Assembly (NCBI RefSeq): GCF_014190805.1
Contig: NZ_JACHVQ010000001.1
Span: 2,480,001 to 2,544,000, forward strand
Source of the DNA: Flexivirga oryzae
GTDB lineage: Bacteria; Actinomycetota; Actinomycetes; Actinomycetales; Dermatophilaceae
Direction: 5' to 3'
Length of the DNA: 64,000 nucleotides
Made by a program: the position numbers and the translations under genes. This document shows, piece after piece, positions 52,842 to 61,000 of the stretch (positions are counted from its first letter, which is position 1; every line of letters begins with the position of its first letter). The notes beneath the pieces are model-generated. The model was not told the DNA's origin and made no database searches. It was given only the letters and a program-made list of their open reading frames with translations.

Positions 52842-53764
52842 TCCTCGCGGTCTGTCTCAACCCCGCCCTGGACGTGACCTACACCGTGGGCGCGCTGCGC
52901 CCCGGCGCCTCGCACCGGGTGCGCTGGGTGCGTCGCCGCGCCGGCGGCAAGGGCATCAACGTCGCCGCCGTGTTGCACCAACAGGGTGTCGACGCGCTCG
53001 TGACCGGCCCGGTCGGCGACAGCATCGGCACCGAGCTCGCGGCCGGTCTCGACGGGGCCGGCGTCGCGCACCGGTTGACACCGATCGCCGCGGCCACGCG
53101 GCAGACCGTCACCGTCGTGGACGGCGCCGGTGAGGCAACCGTCCTGAACGAACCCGGGCCGGCGCTGACCGCTGACGAGTGGGCAACGTTCAGAGACGTT
53201 TTCGCCGATCTTGCCGAGCAGGCGGAGCTCGTCACCCTGTCCGGGAGTGTGCCCGACGGCATCCCGAGCGACGCCTACGGGCAGCTGGTCTCGATCGCGC
53301 ACGAGAGCGGGACGCCGGTGATCCTGGACTGCGACGGCGAACAACTGGTCGCAGCGCTGCACGCACGCCCGGACATCGTGAAGATCAACGAGCACGAAGC
53401 GTCCGCCACGACCGGGTACGGAACCGGCTCCGTCGACGACGTCTTCGCCGCTGCAGAGGAGCTGCATGCGCTGGGTGCGGCGGAGGTCGTCATCACCCGC
53501 GGCTCGGGGGGTGTCGCGGCGCGGACCGGTGACGGCCGGTTCGTCGCGACTGCTGCCACGGTGCTGTCGGGCAATCCGACCGGCGCCGGTGACGCGTTCA
53601 CCGCCGGACTCGCCGCGGCGATCGTGGCCGGGCTGGACTGGCCGTCCCGCCTGCGACGCGCGGCCGCGTGGGCGGCAGCGGCCATCCCGATGCCGACCGC
53701 AGGCGAGCTCGACCCCGTCATCGCCGCCTCCCACGAGGCGCGCACCATCATCGAGCAGAGGTAA
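52838..53764 (+). CDS. PfkB-family hexose-phosphate kinase (1-phosphofructokinase/tagatose-6-phosphate kinase type)
   Basis: 308 residues from a GTG overlapping the ROK stop (GTGA). LacC/FruK-like features are ILAVCLNPALDVTYTV at the start, RRAGGKGINVAAVLHQQG near 35 (GGKGxN), LSGSVPDGIPSDAYG near 130, KINEHEA near 185 and the catalytic GNPTGAGDAFTAG near 250 (GAGD, with Asp as base). The family phosphorylates fructose-1-P, fructose-6-P or tagatose-6-P. Adjacent genes favour tagatose-6-P or fructose-6-P. Confidence 0.9.
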   Translation: MILAVCLNPALDVTYTVGALRPGASHRVRWVRRRAGGKGINVAAVLHQQGVDALVTGPVGDSIGTELAAGLDGAGVAHRLTPIAAATRQTVTVVDGAGEATVLNEPGPALTADEWATFRDVFADLAEQAELVTLSGSVPDGIPSDAYGQLVSIAHESGTPVILDCDGEQLVAALHARPDIVKINEHEASATTGYGTGSVDDVFAAAEELHALGAAEVVITRGSGGVAARTGDGRFVATAATVLSGNPTGAGDAFTAGLAAAIVAGLDWPSRLRRAAAWAAAAIPMPTAGELDPVIAASHEARTIIEQR

Positions 53765-53768
53765 CCGG

Positions 53769-54605
53769 ATGAGTAGCGTCAACACCGTCGATCTTGTTGC
53801 GAAAGCGCAGGATTCGGGCACAGCCGTCTTTGCGTTCAATGTCGTGACGCTCGAGCACGCCGAAGCCATCGCCGCCGGCGCTGCCGCCGCCGGCACGCCG
53901 TGCATCCTGCAGGTCAGCCACAACACGATCAGGTTCCACCACGGACCGGAGGCGATCCTCGCCGCCACGGTCGCCGTCGCGGCGACGGCCGACATACCGC
54001 TGGCGGTCCACCTCGATCACGTCACCGACCCCGACCTGGCCCTGCGCGCCGCGGAGCTCGGCGCGAGCTCGGTGATGTTCGACGCGGGGGCGCTCCCCTA
54101 CACCGACAACGTCACGGCCACCGCCGAGGTGACCCGGCGTGCACACGACCTGGGTCTCTACGTCGAGGCCGAGCTGGGTTATGTCGGCGGCAAACCCGAC
54201 GCCCCGGCGAGCGCGCACGCCGCGGGGGTGCGCACCGACCCCGGCGAGGCCGCCCGCTACGTCGCAGCCACCGGCGTCGACGCGCTCGCGGTCGCCGTCG
54301 GCAGCAGCCACGCGATGACCGACCGGACCGCCGTCCTCGACCACGAGCTGATCGGCGAGTTGCGCGCCGCGGCGGGGGTGCCGCTGGTGCTGCACGGTTC
54401 GTCGGGCGTCCCGGACGGGCAGTTGCTCGCCGCCGTCTCGGCGGGGATGACCAAGATCAACGTCGGCACGGCCCTCAATGTCGCCTTCACGGGGGCGGTC
54501 CGTGAGGTGCTGGCCGGGACCGAGAAGGTCGACCCGCGCCCCTATCTCACGGCCGGGCGTGACGCGATCTCCGCCGAGGTCGAGCGGCTGCTGCGACTCG
54601 GCTGA
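53769..54605 (+). CDS. Class II fructose/tagatose-bisphosphate aldolase
   Basis: 278 residues. The zinc-dependent class II pattern is seen: FAFNVVTLEHAEAIAAGA, VHLDHVTDPDLALRAAELGASSVMFDAGALPYTDNV (in parts: LDHVTD with the catalytic Asp and a zinc His; SSVMFDA), YVEAELGYVGG with the zinc Glu, AVAVGSSHAM with a zinc His, VLHGSSGVPDGQL with a zinc His, and KINVGTALN. The short length matches GatY/KbaY-type tagatose-bisphosphate aldolases better than the long type. It starts 4 bases after the kinase stop. Confidence 0.88.
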   Translation: MSSVNTVDLVAKAQDSGTAVFAFNVVTLEHAEAIAAGAAAAGTPCILQVSHNTIRFHHGPEAILAATVAVAATADIPLAVHLDHVTDPDLALRAAELGASSVMFDAGALPYTDNVTATAEVTRRAHDLGLYVEAELGYVGGKPDAPASAHAAGVRTDPGEAARYVAATGVDALAVAVGSSHAMTDRTAVLDHELIGELRAAAGVPLVLHGSSGVPDGQLLAAVSAGMTKINVGTALNVAFTGAVREVLAGTEKVDPRPYLTAGRDAISAEVERLLRLG

Positions 54606-54615
54606 GCCCGCCGGT

Positions 54616-55407
54616 CTACGCGAGGACGACCTCGATGCCGGCCGCCTCGAAATCGCGCACCGCCGCGGGGTCCGCGCTGTCGTCGGTGATCAGCATGTCG
54701 ATGTTCTCCGGCGGGCAGATCGTGCAGAACGCCCGCTTGCCGAGCTTGGTGGCGTCCGCGACGACGACCACCCGTTGTGAGCGGTTCGCCATCTCCCGGT
54801 TGATCTCGCCCTCGTCGTCGTGCCGGGTGGCGGCGCCGATCTGCGCAGACATCGCGTCGACCCCGATGAAGAGCAGATCGATCGTCATCGCCTCGAGCAC
54901 CGGACGCGCGAAATGGCCGACCAACTCGAAGGATTGGGGCCGTATGACGCCGCCGATCACGACCACCTTCAGCGGGGGCCGGACGGCGAGGTCACTGGCG
55001 ATGTTCAGGGCGTTCGTCACGACCGTCAGCGACGCGAGCGCGCCGGTCTCCCCCTCCGCCAGGTCGGCCCGGGACGACAGGCTGCGGGCGACCTCCGTCG
55101 TGGTGGTGCCGCCGTTGAAACCGACGACCGTCTGCGGCTCGATCAGCCGTGCCGCCCGGTCGGCGATCCGGCGCTTCTGGTCCGACTGGCGGGCGTTCTT
55201 GTAGCGCAGCGGCAGGTCGTAGCTGACCGAACCCGCCACGGCACCGCCGCGGGTGCGGGAGACCAGTTGCTGGTCGGCCAGTTCGTCCAGGTCCCGTCGG
55301 GCCGTCGCGGGCGAGACGCCGAAGTCGGAGACGAGTTGGTCGACGTCGATACTGCCGTCGGCGGCGATGCGCTCCAGGATCGCGTTGAACCGCTCATGTT
55401 TGCGCAC
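54616..55407 (-). CDS. DeoR-family transcriptional regulator
   Basis: 263 residues. The N-terminal HTH_DeoR reads ERFNAILERIAADGSIDVDQLVSDFGVSPATARRDLDELADQQLVSRTRGGAV (in parts), followed by the DeoRC sensor fold with IGFNGGTTTTEVARSL-like text (VGFNGGTTTTEVARSL near 95), TVVTNALNIA, and FIGVDAM. The domain binds phosphorylated sugars and usually represses in their absence. It is convergent with the aldolase gene and is the likely repressor of the amino-sugar genes. Confidence 0.92.
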   Translation of the reverse strand: MRKHERFNAILERIAADGSIDVDQLVSDFGVSPATARRDLDELADQQLVSRTRGGAVAGSVSYDLPLRYKNARQSDQKRRIADRAARLIEPQTVVGFNGGTTTTEVARSLSSRADLAEGETGALASLTVVTNALNIASDLAVRPPLKVVVIGGVIRPQSFELVGHFARPVLEAMTIDLLFIGVDAMSAQIGAATRHDDEGEINREMANRSQRVVVVADATKLGKRAFCTICPPENIDMLITDDSADPAAVRDFEAAGIEVVLA

Positions 55408-55417
55408 AGCCCGCTCC

Positions 55418-55455
55418 TTGACGCTTAGTGATCCCTAGACCGAAGTTTGCGTCAA
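55418..55455. promoter_or_regulatory. Inverted repeat upstream of the DeoR-family gene
   Basis: TTGACGC at 55418-55424 is inverted as GCGTCAA at 55449-55455, 24 bases apart. It lies just upstream of the deoR-family start and could be an autoregulatory operator. Confidence 0.4.
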
Positions 55456-55514
55456 AACCCTGCAGTTGTCGAGTCAACTCCACGCAGTGAGCCGGGAGCC
55501 CGGCGCGGGCATGC

Positions 55515-55557
55515 CGAAGGGGTACGGCGCGAGCAACGCTCCCGCCATACCCCTTCG
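55515..55557 (-). terminator. Terminator of the rpsP-khpA transcript
   Basis: Bases 55515-55529 pair with 55543-55557 at 14 of 15 positions and the stem continues with GAGC/GCTC after one mismatch. It begins 17 bases past the khpA stop. It shows that rpsP-khpA no longer reads through into rimM. Confidence 0.8.
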
Positions 55558-55574
55558 ATTACCTTCCGGTGGAA

Positions 55575-55811
55575 CTACCGGTCGGTGTCGACGATGTCGA
55601 CCCGCACGTTCTTCCCGCCGGCCAGCGCCTTGACGACCTCACGCAGCGCCGAGGCGGTGCGTCCGGAGCGTCCGATGACCCGACCGAGATCGTCCGGGTG
55701 CACACGAACCTCCAGCAGCTCGCCGCGGCGGCCGCTCGCACGTCGCACGGTCACGTCCTCGTCGTGGTCGACGATGCCCTTGACCAGGTGCTCGAGTGCT
55801 TCCTCCAGCAC
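55575..55811 (-). CDS. khpA: KH-domain RNA-binding protein KhpA
   Basis: 78 residues from a GTG. It is a single type II KH domain: LEEALEHLVKGIVDHDEDVTV, then the GRVIGRSGRTASALREVV loop (GxxGxxG), and NVRVDIVD. It follows rpsP by 5 bases, the standard arrangement in Gram-positives, where the protein binds RNA and affects cell division and elongation. Confidence 0.94.
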   Translation of the reverse strand: MLEEALEHLVKGIVDHDEDVTVRRASGRRGELLEVRVHPDDLGRVIGRSGRTASALREVVKALAGGKNVRVDIVDTDR

Positions 55812-55816
55812 GGGGC

Positions 55817-56311
55817 TCAGCCCTCGGAGGCGGTGTCCGCAGCAGCCTCGGCGGGTGCCTCATCGGCCTGCGCCGACTCGGTCTCCGCCGCCTTGGCCTC
55901 GTCGGCCTTCGGCTCGGCCTTCTTGCGAGCGGTCGTCGCCGACCCCTTGCCCGCGTCGTCGGAGGCGTTCTGCGCGGCGGCCAGGGCTGCCTCGTAGAGG
56001 GCCTTCTTGTCCGGCTTCGGCTCGGCGACCTTGAGGGTGCCCTCGGCGCCCGGCTCGCCCTTGAACTTCTGCCAGTCACCGGTCACCTTGAGGATCGCGG
56101 CGACCTGCTCGGTCGGCTGGGCACCAACGCCCAGCCAGTACTGCGCCCGCTCGGAGTCGAGCTTGATCAGGCTCGGCTCCTCCTTCGGGTGGTAGAGCCC
56201 GATCTCCTCGATCGCCCGGCCATCGCGCTTGGTGCGCGAGTCCATGACGACGATGCGGTACTGAGCGTTGCGGATGGCGCCCAGGCGCTTCAAACGAATC
56301 TTGACGGCCAC
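55817..56311 (-). CDS. rpsP: 30S ribosomal protein S16
   Basis: 164 residues. The GTG at 56311 has AAGGAG about 8 bases upstream and begins AVKIRLKRLG, the invariant S16 start. YRIVVMDSRTKRDGRAIEEIGLYHPKEEP, and QYWLGVGAQPTEQVAAIL follow. Residues after about 95 form an Ala/Glu/Lys-rich tail (typical in actinobacteria), probably disordered. The first gene of the cluster; its promoter candidate is at 56446-56457. Confidence 0.96.
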   Translation of the reverse strand: MAVKIRLKRLGAIRNAQYRIVVMDSRTKRDGRAIEEIGLYHPKEEPSLIKLDSERAQYWLGVGAQPTEQVAAILKVTGDWQKFKGEPGAEGTLKVAEPKPDKKALYEAALAAAQNASDDAGKGSATTARKKAEPKADEAKAAETESAQADEAPAEAAADTASEG

Positions 56312-56445
56312 GTTCGTGGTCTCCTTCAACATGTCAATGAGCAGCGGCGAGACCGGGGTGGGGACACACCGGGGGGCCGTTGCTCGGGGGTAGGCGTGCG
56401 ACACACGAGGTGAGAGGGCCTCACGAGCGCACGGGTACGCCCGTC

Positions 56446-56457
56446 ATTCTGCCAGAG
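56446..56457 (-). promoter_or_regulatory. Candidate rpsP promoter (CTCTGGCAGAAT)
   Basis: The minus-strand dodecamer is identical to that upstream of rplS at 42439-42450. It gives a leader of about 130 bases before the rpsP GTG. Confidence 0.55.
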
Positions 56458-56494
56458 CGCGCCCCCAGGTCCCAATCGCGACGACAACCACCGA

Positions 56495-56578
56495 TCGAGC
56501 GGCATACCGATCCATTGAGCGGCACACCGATTTCTCTGGAATCCGTATGCCGCTCAATGCGGGGGTATGCCGGTCAAT
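56495..56578. repeat. Palindromic double-hairpin repeat, family 2 copy B
   Basis: 84 bases, same organisation and orientation as 47953-48036: two forward units (GAGCGGCATAC, TTGAGCGGCACAC), a spacer, then GTATGCCGCTCAAT and GTATGCCGGTCAAT. The last 34 bases are nearly identical between copies. It lies 12 bases past the serpin stop, between it and the rpsP promoter. Confidence 0.75.
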
Positions 56579-56590
56579 CTCGAGGTGTGA

Positions 56591-57925
56591 CTACGACGGG
56601 TCGGCGATCTGCCCCAGGAACAGCGGTGCACCGGTGGTCGTGTCGTGTATGACGAAGAAGAACGCCCGGTCCACCACGATCCGCTGCGGCATCTGCTGCG
56701 GCACCGCGCCTGCCTGCACGCCGACCGCCGTGGCCGCAGCGGCCTCCGTCCCGTGCTGGTCGACCTTCACGACCGACTGGTGCGTGACCGAGTCGACCAG
56801 CAGCTCGCCCGGCTTCCCGGCGATGCGCGACAGGTCGCAGGCCGGGCTGAACAGTTGGGTCACCCCGAGCGCCTGCAGCGCCGGGGCCAGCTTGCTGCGG
56901 GTGTCGATCGAGAACGGCGGCATCGACAGCGAGACCGATCCCGACCCGCTGCCCCGGGTCGCCCGCAGCAGGATCGACGACAGCGAGGAACGCACCGCGC
57001 CGAACGCCCCCTTCGCCGGCAGGACGAGGGTCATCGCCAGGCCGCCGCCGACATACGGGATCGTCACGCTCTTCCAGTTCGGGCCGTCGGCCGTCGTCAT
57101 ACTCGACTCGACCTCCATGTAGGGGACCAGGACCTGGTCGCCCGCCGCCGTCGTGAACGGCGCCGGGTCGCCGGGTGTCTTGAAGTCCTTGGCCCACGCC
57201 GCCTTCAGGTAGAGGGCGTTGACCAGCTCCAGACGGGTCTGCCGGGTCACCGAGCCCGGACCGAGCAGGTTCGGGATCAGGTTGTTCGTGCGGTCGCTCA
57301 CCCACTTGTTGATCTGCTTCGTCGCCCCGTCGGGGTCGCCCTGGAAGTCGACGACGTGCATCTGCGCGTCATACCCGGTCGCCAACTGCTCGAGGTAGTC
57401 GTGCCGCACCGGCAGTTGCCGGTCCGGCCAGAGGGAGTTGGCCGCCTGGACCACCGTCGGCTTGCCCCGGCCCTGCTTGCTGGCCGTGATCGCCTTGGCG
57501 ACGGCCGCATCGACGGCGGTGATGTTGCCGGCCTGCTGCTGTTGATCCCCGCCGAGTATGTCGGCCAGCTGCGTCTCGGTCTTGCCGACAGCGCCCGCAT
57601 CGGTCATCGCGAGCGCCGTGTAGATCGAGTACGGGCTGATCGAACCGTTGGCCGTCGGGCCGATCTGCGCATCCTTGAGCAGCACCTTCACCCCGAATGA
57701 CGTGAGGTCCGTGCCGGCGCGGGCGTTCGGCCCCGGCGTCATACGGGCGGCCTGCACGGCGAGCACACCACCGGCCTTCGGTGTCACGGTCGCGGGTGAA
57801 TCGCCCGACGGCTCACCGGTCTGCGAGCTCGGCCCGGGGCCGGCCGTGGAGCTGGAGTTGCATCCGGCAAGTGCCGTCCCCAACGACACCAGAGCGAGCG
57901 ATTGCAGAGCCTGTCGACGGTTCAT
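56591..57925 (-). CDS. Serpin-family protease inhibitor lipoprotein
   Basis: 444 residues. The N-terminus has twin Arg (MNRRQALQS), a hydrophobic core and lipobox LAGC, so it is lipid-anchored outside the cell, probably by Tat or Sec. A Ser/Pro linker follows. The serpin fold is plain: NGSISPYSIYTALAM near 95, NALYLKAAWAKDF near 220, the hinge VDQHGTEAAAATAV near 390, and the signature RAFFFVIHDTTTGAPLFLGQI at the end (short blocks). The Ala-rich hinge (P15 Gly, P14 Thr, P12-P9 Ala) is that of inhibitory serpins. The P1 region lies within VQAGAVPQQ, so the target protease is not obvious. Bacterial serpins are known but scattered. Confidence 0.93.
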   Translation of the reverse strand: MNRRQALQSLALVSLGTALAGCNSSSTAGPGPSSQTGEPSGDSPATVTPKAGGVLAVQAARMTPGPNARAGTDLTSFGVKVLLKDAQIGPTANGSISPYSIYTALAMTDAGAVGKTETQLADILGGDQQQQAGNITAVDAAVAKAITASKQGRGKPTVVQAANSLWPDRQLPVRHDYLEQLATGYDAQMHVVDFQGDPDGATKQINKWVSDRTNNLIPNLLGPGSVTRQTRLELVNALYLKAAWAKDFKTPGDPAPFTTAAGDQVLVPYMEVESSMTTADGPNWKSVTIPYVGGGLAMTLVLPAKGAFGAVRSSLSSILLRATRGSGSGSVSLSMPPFSIDTRSKLAPALQALGVTQLFSPACDLSRIAGKPGELLVDSVTHQSVVKVDQHGTEAAAATAVGVQAGAVPQQMPQRIVVDRAFFFVIHDTTTGAPLFLGQIADPS

Positions 57926-58095
57926 GGTTACCCCTTCGTGGACGTGTCGGCCGTTCTACTCTGAAGGACGCGAAGCCCCGGGGGCAGGTTGCGAGGCACC
58001 CGACCGGGACCGGTTACCGATTGGTAACGATCGGGCTGCGCGGACCGGAAAATGAAAATGCAACTGTCCGTGCTTCCGCGTAGCGTGGACGCGCC

Positions 58096-61000
58096 ATGAC
58101 CTCCACCGCCACCCGTGCCTCCGGCGACACCGTCGCCGGGCGATCCGGCACACCGTCCCCCGATCACCGCCGCCAGCTGAACCTGCGTCGGCTGGCCGGA
58201 GCGTCCACCGTTGCGACGCTGGCCATCCTGGTCGTCGGCACCATCGGACAGACCCTCGGGACCGTCGTCGCGGGCCGCCTCGCCGCGAGTCCCACCTCCG
58301 AGCTGGTGTGGCTGCTGACGCTGTGCGTGGTGGGCGGCGCTCTGCTGGACACCGTCGGCCGCTTCTGCTGGGCGTCGATCATCGACCGCGCCGAGGGTGC
58401 GCTGCGCGGTGATCTGCTCAACGCCGCACTGCACCAACCGCTTTCGCAGTTGTCGGAGCAAGCGGTCGGCGAGATCCTGGACCGCGTCGACGACGACACG
58501 CACGAGGTCGGCACCCTGATGCGCCAGCAGGTGTGGCGCCTGCTGCAGACCCTGGTCGCACTGGTCCCGATGTGGATCATCGCCGGTGTGACCTGGTGGC
58601 CGGCCTGGTTGCTGTTCCCGGTGATCGCCTCCGTGACGTTCTTCGTGATCAAGCCCCGCCTGCACGAGCTCGCCCAGCGCAAGGTCGCCGAGGAGATCGC
58701 CTGGACCGACCACGCGGCGGCCCTGGAGGAGGGCATCGCCGGAGCCGACGACCTGCGCACCAGCCTCGGCCAGTCCTTCGCGGTCGCCCGGCTCGCCCGG
58801 CTGTCCGCGACCATCCACGAGCGGTTCCGCCAGGTGCTCCACCTCGAGTGGCTGCTCACCCTGCGCGCCAGCGTGCTGTTGCACGCACTGCTGGCCGGTG
58901 TCGGTGTCGTCGGCGTCGGGCTGGTGTCCAGCGGTGGCATGTCGGTGGCGGCCGTCGTCACACTCTTCCTGGTCACGACGACGTTCGTCGGCCAGATCGA
59001 CATGACCGCCCGTCACCTGCCCGACCTGCAGACCGGCATCGGTGCGGTGATCCGGTTGCGCCAGATGCTCTCGGTCGAGCCGGAGCCCACCGGCGGTGCG
59101 GCACTGCCGGACGCGCCCCTCGACATACGACTGGACGGCCTGCGGTTCAGTTACGACGAGGGAACGTTCGCACTGCAGGACATCGACCTGCACGTCCCTG
59201 CCGGGCACACCGTGGCGCTCGTCGGACGCACCGGGTCGGGCAAGTCGACGCTCGCGTCGTTGCTGTCACGTGCCGTGGAGCCGCCCACCGGGATGGTCTA
59301 CCTGGGCGGCGTCGACGTCACCACGCTCGACCTGGAGCAACTGCGGTCCGCGGTCGGCGTCGTCACCCAGCGCACCGAGCTGCTGGTCGGCACGCTCGCG
59401 GAGAACATCGCGTTGTTCGCCGATCTGCCGCGCGCGACGATCGAGGGCGCCGTCGAGCGCCTCGGCCTGACCGACTGGGTCGACAGCCTCCCGGACGGTC
59501 TCGACACCGTGCTCGGCCCGAGCGGCACGTCGCTGTCCGCCGGTGAGGAGCAACTGGTCGCGTTCGCCCGGTTGCTGGTGCGTGATGTGCGGGTGGTGGT
59601 GCTCGACGAGGCCACCGCCCGGATGGATCCGCTCACCGAGCGGCGCGTGGTGTCCGCGGCCGAGCACCTGCTCGCCGGGCGCACCGGTGTGCTCGTCGCG
59701 CACCGGCTGAGCACGATCGCGCGCGCCGAGCAGGTCGCGGTCCTCGACCACGGCCGGCTGGTGCAGGCCGGCCCGCGCGAGCAGCTCGCGCGGACTACGG
59801 GACCGTTCCGGTCGCTGCTCGAGGCGTCCTCCACCGCCGACGAGGAGGCACCTGCCGAAGCGGCCGGCGTCCAGGTCGGCGGTCGCCGCCGGGCGGGCAC
59901 TCCCCCGGAGCTGCTGGATCTCGGGCACGGCCCGTCGCTGACGCGTGGCATCGCGCACGCGCTGGTCATCACCCCGCGGTGGGGTCTGATGGCGATCGGC
60001 ATGTTCTTCGGGTCCGCGCTGCTCGGCTCGCTCGGTGCCGTCACCGGGCTGGTCTGGGGCAACGCCGTCGAGAACCTCAAGGACGGCAGCACGCCCTCGA
60101 CCCTGGCCGTGCTGCTGGTGATCTGTCTGATCTCCGGCCCGGTGATGCTGTCCGAGGCGATCCGGCGCTATCCGCGGTGGTGGGTCGAGGTGCTGCTGCG
60201 CACCCGCATGCAGGTGCTGCTGGGCCAGACCCGGGGCCACCGGATGGTCAAGACACCGCCCGGCGAGGTGATGGGCCGGGCGCTCGACTCCGACCGCTAC
60301 GCGCAATACGCCGACCGCTGGGTCGACTTCATCAACGGACTGCTGATCGCGGTCGTCACCGCGATCATCGGTGGCACCGTGCTGGCCGGTCTCGTGCTGC
60401 TCGGCGTGATGGTCGGTGCGGCCGTGGCCTCGGCCGGCGGGCGGCCGATCGCCGGCCGGTCCGCCGCCAAGGCGTCCAAGTCGCGTGCCAACTTCGGCCG
60501 GGCGCTGGTCTCGGCGCTGGACTCGGCACGCACGGTGAAGCTTGCGGCACGCACGCCGGAGATCCACCGGCACCTGCAGCGGGTCGACGCCGGCCGCGTC
60601 GAGGCCGCCGTGTCCGAGCACCGGGTGCGCGCCCTCCTCGACGGAGTGCCGATCGTGCTGGTGCAGGTGGGCGTCGTCGTCGCGTGGGCGTGCTACCTGG
60701 AGGAGGTGTGGGGGCTGGCGACGGCGATCCTGGTGTCGAACGCCGTCAGCGGGTTCGACTGGTTCGGCCGGGTGGCCGGGTCCGTCGTGACCGAGGCGCC
60801 GGGTGCGCGCGCGTGGCAGAAGGCCACCAGCCGGTTCGCCGGCGGCGTCGACCTGGTCAGCATCCCGGACGGGATCGATCTCGTGGCGGGCACGGCGCCC
60901 GCACCACCGGTCGTCCCGCGGAAACCGTTGCAGGAGCTGTCGATCCGCGGCTTCTCGGCGATCCACGACGACGGCACGATCGGCGTCAGCAACGTCGACC

